64,000 nt of DNA from DYJB01 sp963777165 (GCA_963777165.1 CAVZPO010000026.1:199271-263270), one strand, 5' to 3'. Positions 19,045-28,753 are shown, counted from the stretch's first letter. Notes: a model not told the origin generated them from the sequence alone. Translations and numbers: made by a program.

Positions 19045-19433
19045 ACCATCCTCCTTCGGTACCGGCCCGGCTCAAAACACCCGTATTGACCCTTGCTCCC
19101 GCCGAACGGCCTCGAGCGATCCCAGCTGGCGGGTCCGATCGGCTCTGCTCGTATTCTCCCACACGCTGTCCAACTTGGCGCCACACGCGATGGCAGAGCG
19201 GCCCGGATCAGCTTCACGACGTCTGTCCTGGAAGTCCTTGGCGGGAATGCTCCGCAAGTCCCGCCGAATGCCCCGCCGGAGGCCCTGCGCATTTGGCGGG
19301 GCGCAGTTGGCGAGGGACAGCTGGCGGGACGAGGTTGGCGAGCCGTCGCTGGTGAGGCGCTATTGGGCGCGGCGTGGCCTCGCGTGGCTTCCTAGAACCG
19401 ACACGCAGTTCTCCGGTCGCCCTGCGCAGGCGA
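19045..19433. other. Gene-free interval
   Basis: About 390 bases upstream of the decarboxylase hold no recognisable gene. It contains GGCGGG-rich direct short repeats (around 19250-19350). The decarboxylase promoter must lie here. Confidence 0.35.
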
Positions 19434-20084
19434 TCATTCGACGAAGATCGCCGCTGCCAGCCCGTTCAAGGTCACATCGAAGGAGGCCAGGGTTGCCCTG
19501 TCCTCATACTCGGCGAGCTGGGACTCGATGTTGGTTCTCTCCTGCACGATCATCTGGTGGGCGACCAGCAGCGAAGCCACTTGCTCTCGGGAGGAGGCGT
19601 GGGTGAGGAGTTGCACGAGGTCGTCTTCAGCCCGTGCCAACACCTGGTGGCGTTCGTGGAGTTGTTGGTGGTCCGGCGTGACGTCCTGACTGTAGCTCCC
19701 ATCGTTCTGGACCTGGTTCGAGAGCCCGATGGCGACACGGCGAAGGGCAGGGAGGGAGTCTCGTGGAACCCTTGCGCTGAGGCTGGAGGAAGCCGGCGAG
19801 CCGGGTGATGACCACGAGTTTGACGAGACGACGAAGCCCCCCAATTCAATGACGGCGCCCTCGATCTGAGCGAGGGCCTTGGCGGGATCATCGACGGTGA
19901 GGGATAGGTTTGCCGACTGAATGATGATGCGTGTTCCCTGGAGAAGACGGGCAGGCGTCGGGGGGAAGAACTCGGAGGGGGTTGGCGTCAGCGACGAAGG
20001 AGTTGTCGCAGCCACGGGCAGCGAGTTCGATCGGCAGGAGGTGAGAAGGCATGCGGCCAGGGCGAATGTCACCAGGGTTCTCAT
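19434..20084 (-). CDS. DUF4349 lipoprotein
   Basis: A 216-residue exported lipoprotein: hydrophobic signal MRTLVTFALAACLLTSC with the lipobox cysteine at residue 17, a Thr/Pro linker, then the DUF4349 domain. Family features are the strand IIIQSANLSLTVDDPAKALA, the ELGGFVVSS turn, the ARVPRDSLPALRRVA helix, and a long coiled coil (about 135-195) beginning QDVTPDHQQLHERH. The usual C-terminal membrane helix seems absent, which agrees with lipid anchoring at the N-terminus. A GAGG site lies nine bases upstream. Role unknown. Confidence 0.8.
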   Translation of the reverse strand: MRTLVTFALAACLLTSCRSNSLPVAATTPSSLTPTPSEFFPPTPARLLQGTRIIIQSANLSLTVDDPAKALAQIEGAVIELGGFVVSSNSWSSPGSPASSSLSARVPRDSLPALRRVAIGLSNQVQNDGSYSQDVTPDHQQLHERHQVLARAEDDLVQLLTHASSREQVASLLVAHQMIVQERTNIESQLAEYEDRATLASFDVTLNGLAAAIFVE

Positions 20085-20580
20085 CGTAGGATCCTCATGG
20101 CTTTCTCTGAGGACGCCGACGGGTGAGAAGGAGTTCCCGGCACTCCCTGGAGTTTCGAAGGGGCTGCCCTAATGCATCGGGCACCGAGGTCCCACGCTGT
20201 TGGCGGGAGGCTGCCCGGCGGAGGCGAGCAGGACTAGTGGGATTGTGCGGTAGGCCGACGCCCCAGACAGGCGGACCAGATAGCGCTGCCCACCAAATTG
20301 GGCTCATCGAGTTGTTCGGCGCCCCGGGAACAAGAATTGGTTGCCTCGGGCCTCGGGCGAACCTGATGAAGAGGAACTCGCCTCGCGCGCCCCCTTGCCC
20401 AAGGTGCCATTCCGAAAAGAGGGGACCTGTTACGGCGGGCAGCGTGGTGGGGGAACTCGAGGTCTCAGTCACGCCCCGGCGGGATACCGACGCCCGATCC
20501 GGTTCTGGGAAGAGCGCGGGTCAAGCGACGGTGGTCATCGGCCTGGGTGTCGCGGCGGAGCATTCCTCCGAATGACCATC
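20085..20580. other. Gene-free interval
   Basis: About 500 bases between the DUF4349 gene and the TolB-propeller gene. Frames present here are short, Arg/Pro rich and unsupported. I see no repeat or RNA gene. Confidence 0.35.
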
Positions 20581-22835
20581 TCACGGAATCCACAAGCCCT
20601 CCAGGTCGCCCTGCGCCCTCAGCAGGTACGCCTGGCAACTCTCCGGCTTTACGATCACTAGCGTGCGCTGAACGCCTTCCGCATTCATCAGGCTCACGCC
20701 CAACCAGCCCGAGGCGCTCCACTGCACGCCGCTGATCGCCAGCGCCGGCTGGTCCATGACGATGTGCATCGCGCTGCCATCCTTGCGCATCACGTACAGG
20801 CTGCTGTTATCGCGCCCACGATACGCCATCCATTCCTCATCCGGTGAGAGCGCCGCCGCGAGCATCTTGCGCGACCCGTTCTCAATGGTCGCTAGGTCCT
20901 GCGCCGTCGCCGCTCGCAACATCCACCACGCGCACCATCCACGCGCTGCCGCCGGTGTACATCACCGCCAGGTACAGCCGCGCGCCATCCGGCGAGAAGC
21001 CGATGACCGAGGCATAAGCCGCATCCGAAACACGCCGCTCGGCGCTGCCGTCGGTTCGCGCGATATAGATCCCCTCCGCGCTCGAGCCGACAAATGCAAT
21101 CTGCATTCCGTCCGGGGACCAGTGCAAGTCGTACCCTGCGCTGGCTAGCTGGATGACACTCTCCGCGGCCGTGTCGAGATCGAGGATACGCATGCCATCG
21201 GGCGCAGAGTAGGCCAGTTGCGTTCCATCCGGCGAGAGCGCGCCGCGCCCGGCATCCGCCACAAGCACGCGCCTCGCGCCGGAGGCCAGGTCGTACAGCA
21301 CCATGCCCCATGATTCGCTCCCCGCGAGCGGCTCGTAGACCAGCGCCCGCCCGGCCAGATCGGCCGGCGTGAGCGCCAGCCCGGCGATATCATTCGCGGT
21401 CAGGCACAAGCCGGGCTCCGGCGTGACCTCCGCCAAGTCGGTCCTGGGAGTCGAAGGCGACCACTCGCCTTCCCACGTGAGGCGGTCTTTCACGAGCACC
21501 AGGTTCGACACGTTGAGCGTGAGCTTGCCGGTCGGTATCTCGATGTAGTCCAGGCTGGTGTAGAACGTGCCGCCGGTCACGCCGCTGCCGCCGCCACCGC
21601 CTCCCGCGGCGGTGTATCCCTCGATCTCGACGCTCACCGAGTACACCTCGGGGCCGGACTCGAACTTGAAGGAGTAACCGTTACGCGCCTCGGTCGAGAT
21701 CGAGACCAGAGTGATAAGGTGCCCGGCTATCTCGAGTTGCTGATTGAGGATCCACTCCAGCCCGGGATGGTGGTCTGAGCCGGCGTCGAACTCGACTTGG
21801 GCGCGCGCCGCGGGGTCGGCCGGGCCGATGAGCACACCTGGGAAGGAGAGGCTGAGCGGGTACGTCAGGCCCGCGGCTTTGAACCGGAACGCGAACCCAT
21901 ACCCGCCCGAGCCATCGTTCACCTCCGGCGGCTGAATATCGTTGGGAATGGTGTAAGCGACCCTCGCCCCGGTTGCATCGTGCATCAGCGGCATCTCCGG
22001 TCACCTGCGCCCACTCGCCCTGTTCCACCGACGGCTGGAACCGGCCGAGCAGGATGTATCCATCGGCCGTCTCGATGACCTGGTCAAACGTGACTGACGA
22101 GGCGTTTGTCGCACCCGGCGACGTGGGCACGTCTGAGGTCACATCCGGGGATGGCGAGAGCTCGAGAACCGGCATCACGGTCAGATCCGCAGGCGCCGGG
22201 ACGAAGCGCAGCGGAAGCTCCCAATTCTCGGGGACGGTGCCTGGCAGTGTCTCGCCGATGCACGGGATCACCAGCATCGCTTGCGGGACGTCCGCCGGGA
22301 CGGGCGGATAGTCCTGCATGCGCTCCAGCTTCGTCCCATCCGGCAAGAGCAGGTAGTCGGACTCGAAGCAGCCGTGCACATCTTCGCGGTCCGGGTAAGC
22401 CGAGCGCGGCACGCCGAAGATGCGGTACTCGAGGTGCGTGCGATCGGCGGTGAGCGTGGCGCTGGTCACGGTGATGGTGATGCCCTCGCGCGTCTGGCTG
22501 ACCGGCGCGGCCAGGACGCGGATGGGCGCAGATTGATCGACGATGCCGACGCCTGGGATGTAGCCCAGCAGCCCGCGAATGGCGGCATACACGCGCATCG
22601 GCCCGAGGATCAGGGTGGTGATGACGAGCGCGGCGAGGACGATCCCCACGCCGATCCAGAGAGAGCGGGAAGGCGTCCGGCGAACGCCGCTCGTGCGCGT
22701 CGGGCGAGGGGCCGGCGCGGCGCGTGCGATGCGCGTCCACAAGTGCTGAATGAACTCATCGCTCGGTGCCGGAAGATCGACCGCCGCGCGCACCGCTTCT
22801 TCGAATGGAATGCCCGATGGGTTAGGCATGGTCAT
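20581..22835 (-). CDS. Membrane anti-sigma-like protein with TolB-type propeller (two frameshifts)
   Basis: Three successive frames encode one protein of about 751 residues. Residues 1-55 form a cytoplasmic head; one membrane helix follows (LWIGVGIVLAALVITTLILG), then DUF4179-like beta-rich regions with VTSATLTADRTHLEYRIFG, and from about 22000 onward a propeller with TolB-like repeats (LSPDGTQLAYS, WSPDGMQIAFVG, FSPDGARLYLAV, LSPDEEWMAYRG). Breaks are near 21985 and 20900; each is +1, so the span is 3n+2. The start overlaps the upstream sigma gene by 14 bases. The layout, one helix with an outer sensor beside an ECF sigma gene, suggests it holds the sigma factor at the membrane. Confidence 0.75.
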
Positions 22836-23397
22836 CCTCCATCTGGGATTGCATCCGCGCCAGGAGCCGCTCGAGCTGCTTGCGCACTGCCTCGTCGCTC
22901 TTCCCGAGGAGCGCGCCGATGTCGCCGTAGGTCAGACCGGCCGTAAACCGCAGCCGGACGAGCTCGAGATCAGCCTCGGGCAGTGCGCTGATCAGGTAGC
23001 GGAGACGCTGGATCTCGTCGGAGTGGACGGCCTGGGCGAGCAGATCCGGGTCCGAGCCGTGCGCTTCGGCAACATCCAGAGGAGTGCTGCGACCGGCCGT
23101 GCGGAAATGGTCGCGGGCCTTATTGCGTGCGATGGTGAAGAGCCAGGCCGCGAATCGCCCTCGATGGTCGTAACGCGGGAGCATCTCGCAGGCGGTGAGG
23201 AAGACCTGCGAAGTGAGGTCTTCGGCCTCGAGCGGGTCGCGCAGCCGGGCGAGCAGATACCTGTAGACCGGGGTGACCCAATGCAAGTAGAGCGGCCTGA
23301 ATCTGGTGGGGTCGGATTGGGCCGCACGGATCAGTTCTGCCTCGTCCTGGGGGAGGAGGTCCGTCGCGCGGTCAGCGGCTGGGAGCGGTTCACCCAT
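22822..23397 (-). CDS. ECF-type RNA polymerase sigma factor
   Basis: A 191-residue extracytoplasmic-function sigma-70 protein. Region 2 is at about 35-100 (ARLRDPLEAEDLTSQVFL, then GRFAAWLFTIARNKARDH), region 4 at about 130-185 (RLRFTAGLTYGDIGALLGKS with the helix-turn-helix). It lacks regions 1 and 3, as usual for ECF factors. It directs polymerase to a small regulon and is probably held by the membrane protein encoded just downstream, with which its gene overlaps. Confidence 0.93.
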   Translation of the reverse strand: MGEPLPAADRATDLLPQDEAELIRAAQSDPTRFRPLYLHWVTPVYRYLLARLRDPLEAEDLTSQVFLTACEMLPRYDHRGRFAAWLFTIARNKARDHFRTAGRSTPLDVAEAHGSDPDLLAQAVHSDEIQRLRYLISALPEADLELVRLRFTAGLTYGDIGALLGKSDEAVRKQLERLLARMQSQMEDDHA

Positions 23398-23860
23398 TGG
23401 GCTCCTTGGTGGCGCGTCGAGATGGTTCCATTCTTACATAGTTAACGGATGAAGAGGCGAAAGCGGACAGGAGAGGGGACTCCGGGGCGGCGGGGTCTGG
23501 CTCGACGCGTACGGTTGGGATGACGCGGCCTCGACGCTGACAGCCACCCTTGACTTGAGAGTGCATCGTCCGTGGAATGCTCAGTGCAGGCGGCAGGCGC
23601 CATGACGGAAGCCATCTGCCGATGGAAACGGGTGCAGCTCCCTAGGCACCTTAGCAGCGATCGTACTCCGCGCCTCCGCCCCACCTCCTCCGGCTTGCAC
23701 TCCTTCCCCACCTGGGGTTCACTTCGGGACGCTGGCGAGCCGGGCGGTCGTGTCCCGGCCCGGGGAGATCCCACATGCCGCCTAGGCTCCTCCGCGCTGG
23801 CGCCGGTCACTGCCGCCTATCCCTCCCTCCATGCAGCACGGTGCTCCAGTGGGCCGCGCC
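23398..23860. other. Gene-free interval between divergent genes
   Basis: About 460 bases between the sigma factor gene and tag. It should contain the ECF operon promoter (often autoregulated), but I could not identify a matching pair of boxes. No gene recognised. Confidence 0.35.
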
Positions 23861-24439
23861 ATGACGAAGTCCCGACCCCTCCACCGCTGCTTCGGCAGCG
23901 GCGATCCGCTGATGCAGGCCTATCACGACGACGAATGGGGCGTGCCGATCCACGATGACCGCGCCCTGTTCGAGAAGCTGCTGCTCAACTCCTTCCAGGC
24001 CGGCCTATCGTGGCGGACCATCCTGCACAAACGCGAGAACTTCCGCCGCGCTTTCCACGCGTTCGACCCCGAACGCATTGCCCGATACACCGCCCGCGAT
24101 CGAGCCCGCCTCCTGGCCGATCCTGGCATCGTCCGCAACCATTTGAAGATCGACGCCGCCATCTCCAACGCGCGGGCTTACCGGACGCTCCAGCAGGAAC
24201 TGGGTTCGTTTGCCGAATTTCTGTGGAGCCACACTGGAGGCGGCACGCTCCGCGGCCGGGCTGCCCGCTCGTGGAGCCAGATCCCCACCCAGTCGCCGGA
24301 GTCCGAAGCCATGTCGCGCGCCCTGCTGGAGCGCGGCTTCCGCTTTGTCGGCCCGACGATCTGCTACGCCTTCATGCAGGCCGTCGGCATGGTCGACGAT
24401 CACCTGGTCGGCTGCTTCCGCTACCAGCGGCGACGATGA
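23861..24439 (+). CDS. tag: DNA-3-methyladenine glycosylase I
   Basis: A 192-residue Tag-type base excision enzyme. Recognisable motifs are AYHDDEWGVPIHDDRALFEKLLLNSFQAGLSW near the start, the helix-hairpin-helix region LADPGIVRNHLKIDA, and GFRFVGPTICYAFMQAVGMVDDH toward the end, containing the zinc-binding His of the family. It removes 3-methyladenine from alkylated DNA. The start at 23861 is preferred over 23831 because the conserved part begins soon after; neither has a strong ribosome site. The next gene starts ten bases beyond the stop. Confidence 0.92.
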   Translation: MTKSRPLHRCFGSGDPLMQAYHDDEWGVPIHDDRALFEKLLLNSFQAGLSWRTILHKRENFRRAFHAFDPERIARYTARDRARLLADPGIVRNHLKIDAAISNARAYRTLQQELGSFAEFLWSHTGGGTLRGRAARSWSQIPTQSPESEAMSRALLERGFRFVGPTICYAFMQAVGMVDDHLVGCFRYQRRR

Positions 24440-24449
24440 GGAGGCCGGC

Positions 24450-25046
24450 GTGCACGCCGACGACTTCTATTCACATTACGCCTCGCTGTTGACCTTGCCG
24501 CCCGACGATCGGCACGCCGGGATGTGCACCCTGCACGCCGCCACGCTGGCCGAGTACACCGGCTGGCTGCGAGAGATCACGCCCGAGGCGGCGCGCTCAA
24601 CCAGCAGCGACGGGCGTTCCATCGCCCTGGTCGTCGGACACATCGCCGCCTGGGACCGCTTTATGCTGCAGGCCTGCGGCGAAATGCTCAGCGGCGCCGC
24701 CTGGCCCGGCTTCATGGATCTGCGCGATTACCTGGACGAGAGCGGCGAGCGCCGGGACTTCGAGTCGATCGATGACTTCAACGCCTTTCACGCCGACGCG
24801 CAGCGCGACCGCTCCTGGGAACAAGTCCGTTCCGATGCGCTCGACCGCGCCTCGGCGGCTCGCTCGATCTTCGCCCAGCCCGGCCTGCTCACGCCGGAAC
24901 GCCTGGAACGCACCCGCCCGACCGAATGGGGCCTGACTGCCGGCAAACGCGCCCGCGCCCCGGTCGGATGGGAGATCTGGATGATCATTCTGGAGCACGA
25001 GACCGTCGAGCATGCCGCAGACCTGGCGCGCGCCGCGGCCGCCTGA
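24450..25046 (+). CDS. DinB/ClbS-like four-helix protein
   Basis: A 198-residue protein starting at GTG 24450, chosen because AGGAGG lies five bases ahead, inside the end of tag. It shows the DinB superfamily pattern: GHIAAWDRFMLQA in the second helix and a final helix EHETVEHAADLARAA, both supplying histidines for a metal site. Members include thiol transferases and toxin-inactivating proteins such as ClbS; the actual role is unknown. Translational spacing suggests one transcript with tag. Confidence 0.7.
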   Translation: MHADDFYSHYASLLTLPPDDRHAGMCTLHAATLAEYTGWLREITPEAARSTSSDGRSIALVVGHIAAWDRFMLQACGEMLSGAAWPGFMDLRDYLDESGERRDFESIDDFNAFHADAQRDRSWEQVRSDALDRASAARSIFAQPGLLTPERLERTRPTEWGLTAGKRARAPVGWEIWMIILEHETVEHAADLARAAAA

Positions 25047-25085
25047 CGCCCATTCGCCAACCCTGCGAGTCCTCAGGAGTTGCCC

Positions 25086-25637
25086 ATGCTATGGAGCCTT
25101 TTCCTGATCTTCAGCCGCATTGCCCTGTTCTCGTGGGGCGGCGGGCCCGCCTCGCTGGCCCTGATGCAGCGTGAGACGACCTCCGTCGGCTGGGTCACGC
25201 CGGCCGAATTCGCCGACGCCGTCGCCATCGGCAACGCACTCCCGGGCCCGATCGCGCCGCAGGTCTCCGCCTACATCGGCTACAAGATGGCCGGCACGTG
25301 GGGCGCCGTCGCCGCCGTCGCCGGGACCGTCCTGCCCACCACGCTGCTGATGCTGCTCATGGTCGTCTACTTCTTCGGGATCAAAGACAGTCCGACGATC
25401 CTGGCGATGCTGCGCGCCATTCGCCCGGTCGTCATCGGACTGTTGCTTTGGACGGCCTACGACATGGCTCGCGTGGTATTCGCCTCCGAACAACTGGGCT
25501 GGAAGGACGCGCTGCTGGCCGGGTGGGACAAGCTGCTCTTCGCCGGTGCGGCGCTGGCGTTGCTCACCTTCACCCGCATCAACCCGGCGCTGGTCATCCT
25601 CGGCGCCGGACTGTTGGGGCTCGTCCTCTACCGCTGA
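25086..25637 (+). CDS. Chromate transporter ChrA-family, single-domain
   Basis: A 183-residue membrane protein with the single CHR domain: FSRIALFSWGGGPASLALMQ, the FADAVAIGNALPGPIAPQVSAYIGY region (family motif with NALPGP), then several further helices ending at LVLYR. AGGAG lies six bases before ATG 25086. Short ChrA proteins are usually encoded in pairs that act as heterodimers; here only one half is present. Chromate export, or sulfate/other anion export, is the family function. Confidence 0.88.
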   Translation: MLWSLFLIFSRIALFSWGGGPASLALMQRETTSVGWVTPAEFADAVAIGNALPGPIAPQVSAYIGYKMAGTWGAVAAVAGTVLPTTLLMLLMVVYFFGIKDSPTILAMLRAIRPVVIGLLLWTAYDMARVVFASEQLGWKDALLAGWDKLLFAGAALALLTFTRINPALVILGAGLLGLVLYR

Positions 25638-26133
25638 CATCCGCATCTGGCCCCCTCGCCCTTGCGGCGCAGCGCTTGGCTCCGGGGACGGCCGCCCGAA
25701 TCGCCCGCTGCGGTCAAAGGGCCCGGGTGTCCCGCATCGATCACTGCCGGCGGTCCGGCGCCCGGTTTGCTCGAACCACTCGCTCAACGGCCCGTCGCCT
25801 TGCGTCTTAGCCGGCACGAGTTCCAGCAAGGACAGGACGAAGGAGACCGCCATCACCGACCTCTTCAGGAATGGAATCATGCTCATGATCGCCTCCTCTC
25901 TCAACTCTCTCCTGCGGCGCGCCTATAGCCAGGTCGTGGAGCTGAGGCCAGCAATTTGAAGAACTGCCGTAGCAGGGGGTAGGTGGAAACCGAAGGCTGG
26001 GAACAGTGCACGGAAACCCCGGGCGAGACCATGAAGATCGCGGAAACGGCTGGAAGGCCGCTCCCCCATTCGCGCTCCAAGACTGCCCGGTTCTCGCGAC
26101 CGTGGGAACCTCACAGGCGTAGGGGAAGAACTT

Positions 26134-26174
26134 CATGAGGGACGGGGGGAGCGAAGCTCCCCCCGTCCCTCATG
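26134..26174. repeat. Perfect 19-bp inverted repeat with GAA loop
   Basis: CATGAGGGACGGGGGGAGC, loop GAA, then its exact complement. It would fold as a very stable hairpin in either transcript. There is no clear T run, so it is more likely a mobile palindromic repeat than a simple terminator, though it could end transcripts from either side. Confidence 0.7.
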
Positions 26175-26182
26175 GGTTTCCA

Positions 26183-26236
26183 CCCCCTCTCCGCCATGGC
26201 CCTTTGAGGATGAGACCGCTGTCGGCGGAGAGGGGG
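26183..26236. repeat. Inverted repeat, 13-bp arms
   Basis: CCCCCTCTCCGCC (26183-26195) and GGCGGAGAGGGGG (26224-26236), 28 bases apart, followed by GGCCAGGGGGTGAGG. This phrase resembles short interspersed elements seen in many GC-rich genomes. It ends about 30 bases before the oligopeptidase stop. Confidence 0.6.
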
Positions 26237-26267
26237 CCAGGGGGTGAGGCGGGAAGTGAGTCCCTCT

Positions 26268-28385
26268 CTAACGATCCTGGAACGGTTCGGCGGGGGCGCC
26301 AAGAACATCGATCAGAAAGGCGTAGGCCTGTGCGTCTTCGCGCAGGCTGTCGTACCGGCCCGAGGCCCCGGAGTGCCCGGAGGCCATGTTCGTCAGCAGC
26401 AGGAGCCGACGGTCGCCGGTCTGCACCGTGCGCAGCCGGGCGATCCACTTGGCCACATCCCAGTATGGGACCTGCATGTCGTTGAGCGCCGCCCGAGCAA
26501 AGATGTGGGGATAGAGCTGGGGCTTGAGGTTATCGTACGGAGAGTAGGACAGGATGTTGTCGAATGCCGCCGGGTCGTCCGGGCGGCCCCACTCCTCGTA
26601 CTCATTGGCCACCAGCGGCAGGTCGGGCATCAGCGTCGTGGTGACGACGTTGGTGAACGGCATCAGCGCCACGACGGCGCGGAAGAGATCCGGCCGCAGG
26701 TTGATCGCGGCCGAGATCAGCACGCCTCCGGCGCTGCCGCCCGTGATCGCCAGGCGGTCGGCCGAGGTGTAACCCTGCCGGATCAACTCCTCAGCGCAGG
26801 CGATGAAATCGGTGAAGGAGTTCATTTTGTTCAGCAGGCGCCCCTGGTCGTACCACTCCCGGCCGAGCATGGCGCTGCCGCGTACATGGGCGATGGCGTA
26901 GACGAAGCCTCGATCGAGGAGCGACAACAGGCGTTCGTTGAAGCCCGGCTCGACGCTTCGGCCGTAGGCGCCGTAGCCCTCGAGCAGCATCGGGTGCCGT
27001 CCGTCGAGCGCCAGCTCGCGACGGTGGACAAGCGCCATCGGCACCTGGGCGCCGTCGGGCGCCGTGGCCGTCAGGCGGCGGGCGATATAGAGCGATGGAT
27101 CGAAGCCGCCGGGAATGACCTGCCGCTTGGCCACCGTCCATGTGCCACGCGCCAGGTCGTAGTCGATGGTCGACTCCGGGGTAGTAAATGAACTGTAGTG
27201 GAAGCGAAGCTGGCCGGAGGCGTACTCCGGATTGACGTTGTCGCGAAACGTGTCGGTGCGGAAGGTGTAGACCGGGTCGGGGAAGGCGACGTAGCGCACG
27301 TTGGAGACGCCGTCGGCGTCCGACACCCGGATGTGGCGCGCCCCGTCGCGCCGCTCGTACACCACCAGGTGGTCCCGGAAGGCGCTGACGTCGTCGATCA
27401 GCGTGTCGGCCCGGTGCGGGATGAGCTCACGCCAATGCTGGCGCGCGGGGGTAGCGACCGGGGCTTCGATGACCCGGAAGTTGGGCGCCTGGTCGTTGGT
27501 CCAGATCACGAAACGCTCGGCCTGGTGATCGGCGTAGTACTCGACGTCGCGCCGGCGAGGCTCCATCGCCCGAAAGGAGCCGCCCGGATCGTCGGCGCGC
27601 AGATAGCGCATCTCGCTGTAGTTGTCGCCGGCGATGGTCAGCAGCAGGTAGGCGCCGCTGCGCGCCCGCGTGACGAACTGGTAGCAATCCTCGTCCGGCT
27701 CGTGATGGACTTCGGCGGCGAGGTCCGGGCCTTCCCCCACGACGTGCCGAAACACCTTGTAGGGTCGGTGGGAGTCGTTGAACGAGGTGTAGAACAGCGT
27801 GCGGCTGTCGCTGGCCCACGCCGCCGTACGGGCGATGCCGCGAATGCGGTCGGTGACCACCTGCCCGGTCTCCAGGTCCTTGACGAACAGGTCCCAGACC
27901 CACGCGCCGGTGTGATCCACGGCGTAGGCCAGGTAGCGGTGGTCGGGGCTGGGCACGAAGGCTCCGACGAAGGTGTAGGCCTGGCCGCGCGCCAGTTCGT
28001 TCTCGTCCAGGATGACGTGCTCGGGCGATCCGGGTGCGCGACGCCGGCGGCAGAAAACCCGGTACTGCCGTCCGGCGAGGTAGCGGAAGTAGTACAGGAA
28101 ATCCCCTCGCACCTGGGGTGCGCTGCAGTCTTCTTCGGGCATGCGGGCGCGCATCTCCTGCGCCAGCCGTTCCTGAAGCGGCTCGGTCGGCTGAAGCACG
28201 CTGCGCGCGTAGGCGTTCTCGGCTTCGAGGTAGGCGAGGACGTCCGGATCGTCTGGGTCCTGCAGCCAGGCGTACGGATCGACCAGCGTCCGGCCGAGAT
28301 GCACGCGAACCTGCGGCACGACCTTGGCAATGGGCGGCTGGGGAGGCGCAGTGTCCGTGACGCGAGCGCTGGCGGGCGGACTCAT
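26268..28385 (-). CDS. Oligopeptidase B-type S9 peptidase
   Basis: A 705-residue prolyl-oligopeptidase family serine peptidase. An N-terminal propeller (about 10-405) begins with DPYAWLQDPDDPDVLAYLEAEN, and the catalytic alpha/beta-hydrolase domain holds LEGYGAYG, the nucleophile motif GGSAGG near residue 545, and the His in MASGHSGASGR near the end. Cleavage after basic residues is expected for oligopeptidase B. No signal peptide is seen, so it is cytosolic. ATG 28385 is chosen because GGAG sits five to six bases ahead. Confidence 0.93.
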   Translation of the reverse strand: MSPPASARVTDTAPPQPPIAKVVPQVRVHLGRTLVDPYAWLQDPDDPDVLAYLEAENAYARSVLQPTEPLQERLAQEMRARMPEEDCSAPQVRGDFLYYFRYLAGRQYRVFCRRRRAPGSPEHVILDENELARGQAYTFVGAFVPSPDHRYLAYAVDHTGAWVWDLFVKDLETGQVVTDRIRGIARTAAWASDSRTLFYTSFNDSHRPYKVFRHVVGEGPDLAAEVHHEPDEDCYQFVTRARSGAYLLLTIAGDNYSEMRYLRADDPGGSFRAMEPRRRDVEYYADHQAERFVIWTNDQAPNFRVIEAPVATPARQHWRELIPHRADTLIDDVSAFRDHLVVYERRDGARHIRVSDADGVSNVRYVAFPDPVYTFRTDTFRDNVNPEYASGQLRFHYSSFTTPESTIDYDLARGTWTVAKRQVIPGGFDPSLYIARRLTATAPDGAQVPMALVHRRELALDGRHPMLLEGYGAYGRSVEPGFNERLLSLLDRGFVYAIAHVRGSAMLGREWYDQGRLLNKMNSFTDFIACAEELIRQGYTSADRLAITGGSAGGVLISAAINLRPDLFRAVVALMPFTNVVTTTLMPDLPLVANEYEEWGRPDDPAAFDNILSYSPYDNLKPQLYPHIFARAALNDMQVPYWDVAKWIARLRTVQTGDRRLLLLTNMASGHSGASGRYDSLREDAQAYAFLIDVLGAPAEPFQDR

Positions 28386-28564
28386 GCACACTCCAGGGCA
28401 GAGGGTAGGCCGCGACCGCGGACATGCGTCGTGTATTCGACATCTTCGCGCGTCGATCGAATCGGCTCAGACGCGTTTTGAGAGCGGCGAAGTGGTCGGC
28501 TCATGCATGCGTGACGCAGCAATCCTACCAAACCTTTCGGGGATCTGCGCTGCGCCCGGCCCTC

Positions 28565-28753
28565 CGTCATTGCGAGCCCCGCAGGGGCGAAGCAATCTCC
28601 TCGCCCTCGCGACCCCGCAGCGGCATGCCTGGCACAACGGGAGACTACTTCGTCGGGCTTAGCCCTCTCCCGCTCCGCTTCGCATTCCCCGCGCTCCGCG
28701 CTCCCCGCGCTCGCTCCGGGGACCTGCGGCGGGGACCATGGCTCGCAATGACG
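28565..28753. repeat. 189-bp element with 14-bp terminal inverted repeats
   Basis: The ends are CGTCATTGCGAGCC (28565-28578) and its exact complement GGCTCGCAATGACG (28740-28753). The interior has the pattern GCAGGGGCGAAGCAATCTC, short low-complexity CGCGCTCC runs and no ORF. The terminal phrase and the internal 'GCAATCTC' are typical of non-coding miniature elements found dispersed in various bacterial genomes. No transposase is present, so any movement would depend on one elsewhere. Confidence 0.6.

Larger units (their letters stand above)
25638..26267. other. Interval with inverted repeats, no clear gene
   Basis: About 630 bases. The right half holds two strong inverted repeats, listed separately. 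The left half carries a minus-strand start at 25886 with an unusually good ribosome site (GAGGAGG) that opens a hydrophobic segment (MIPFLKRSVMAVSFVLSLLE) but then runs into frames antisense to the chromate transporter gene; I treat it as unproven. Confidence 0.35.
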
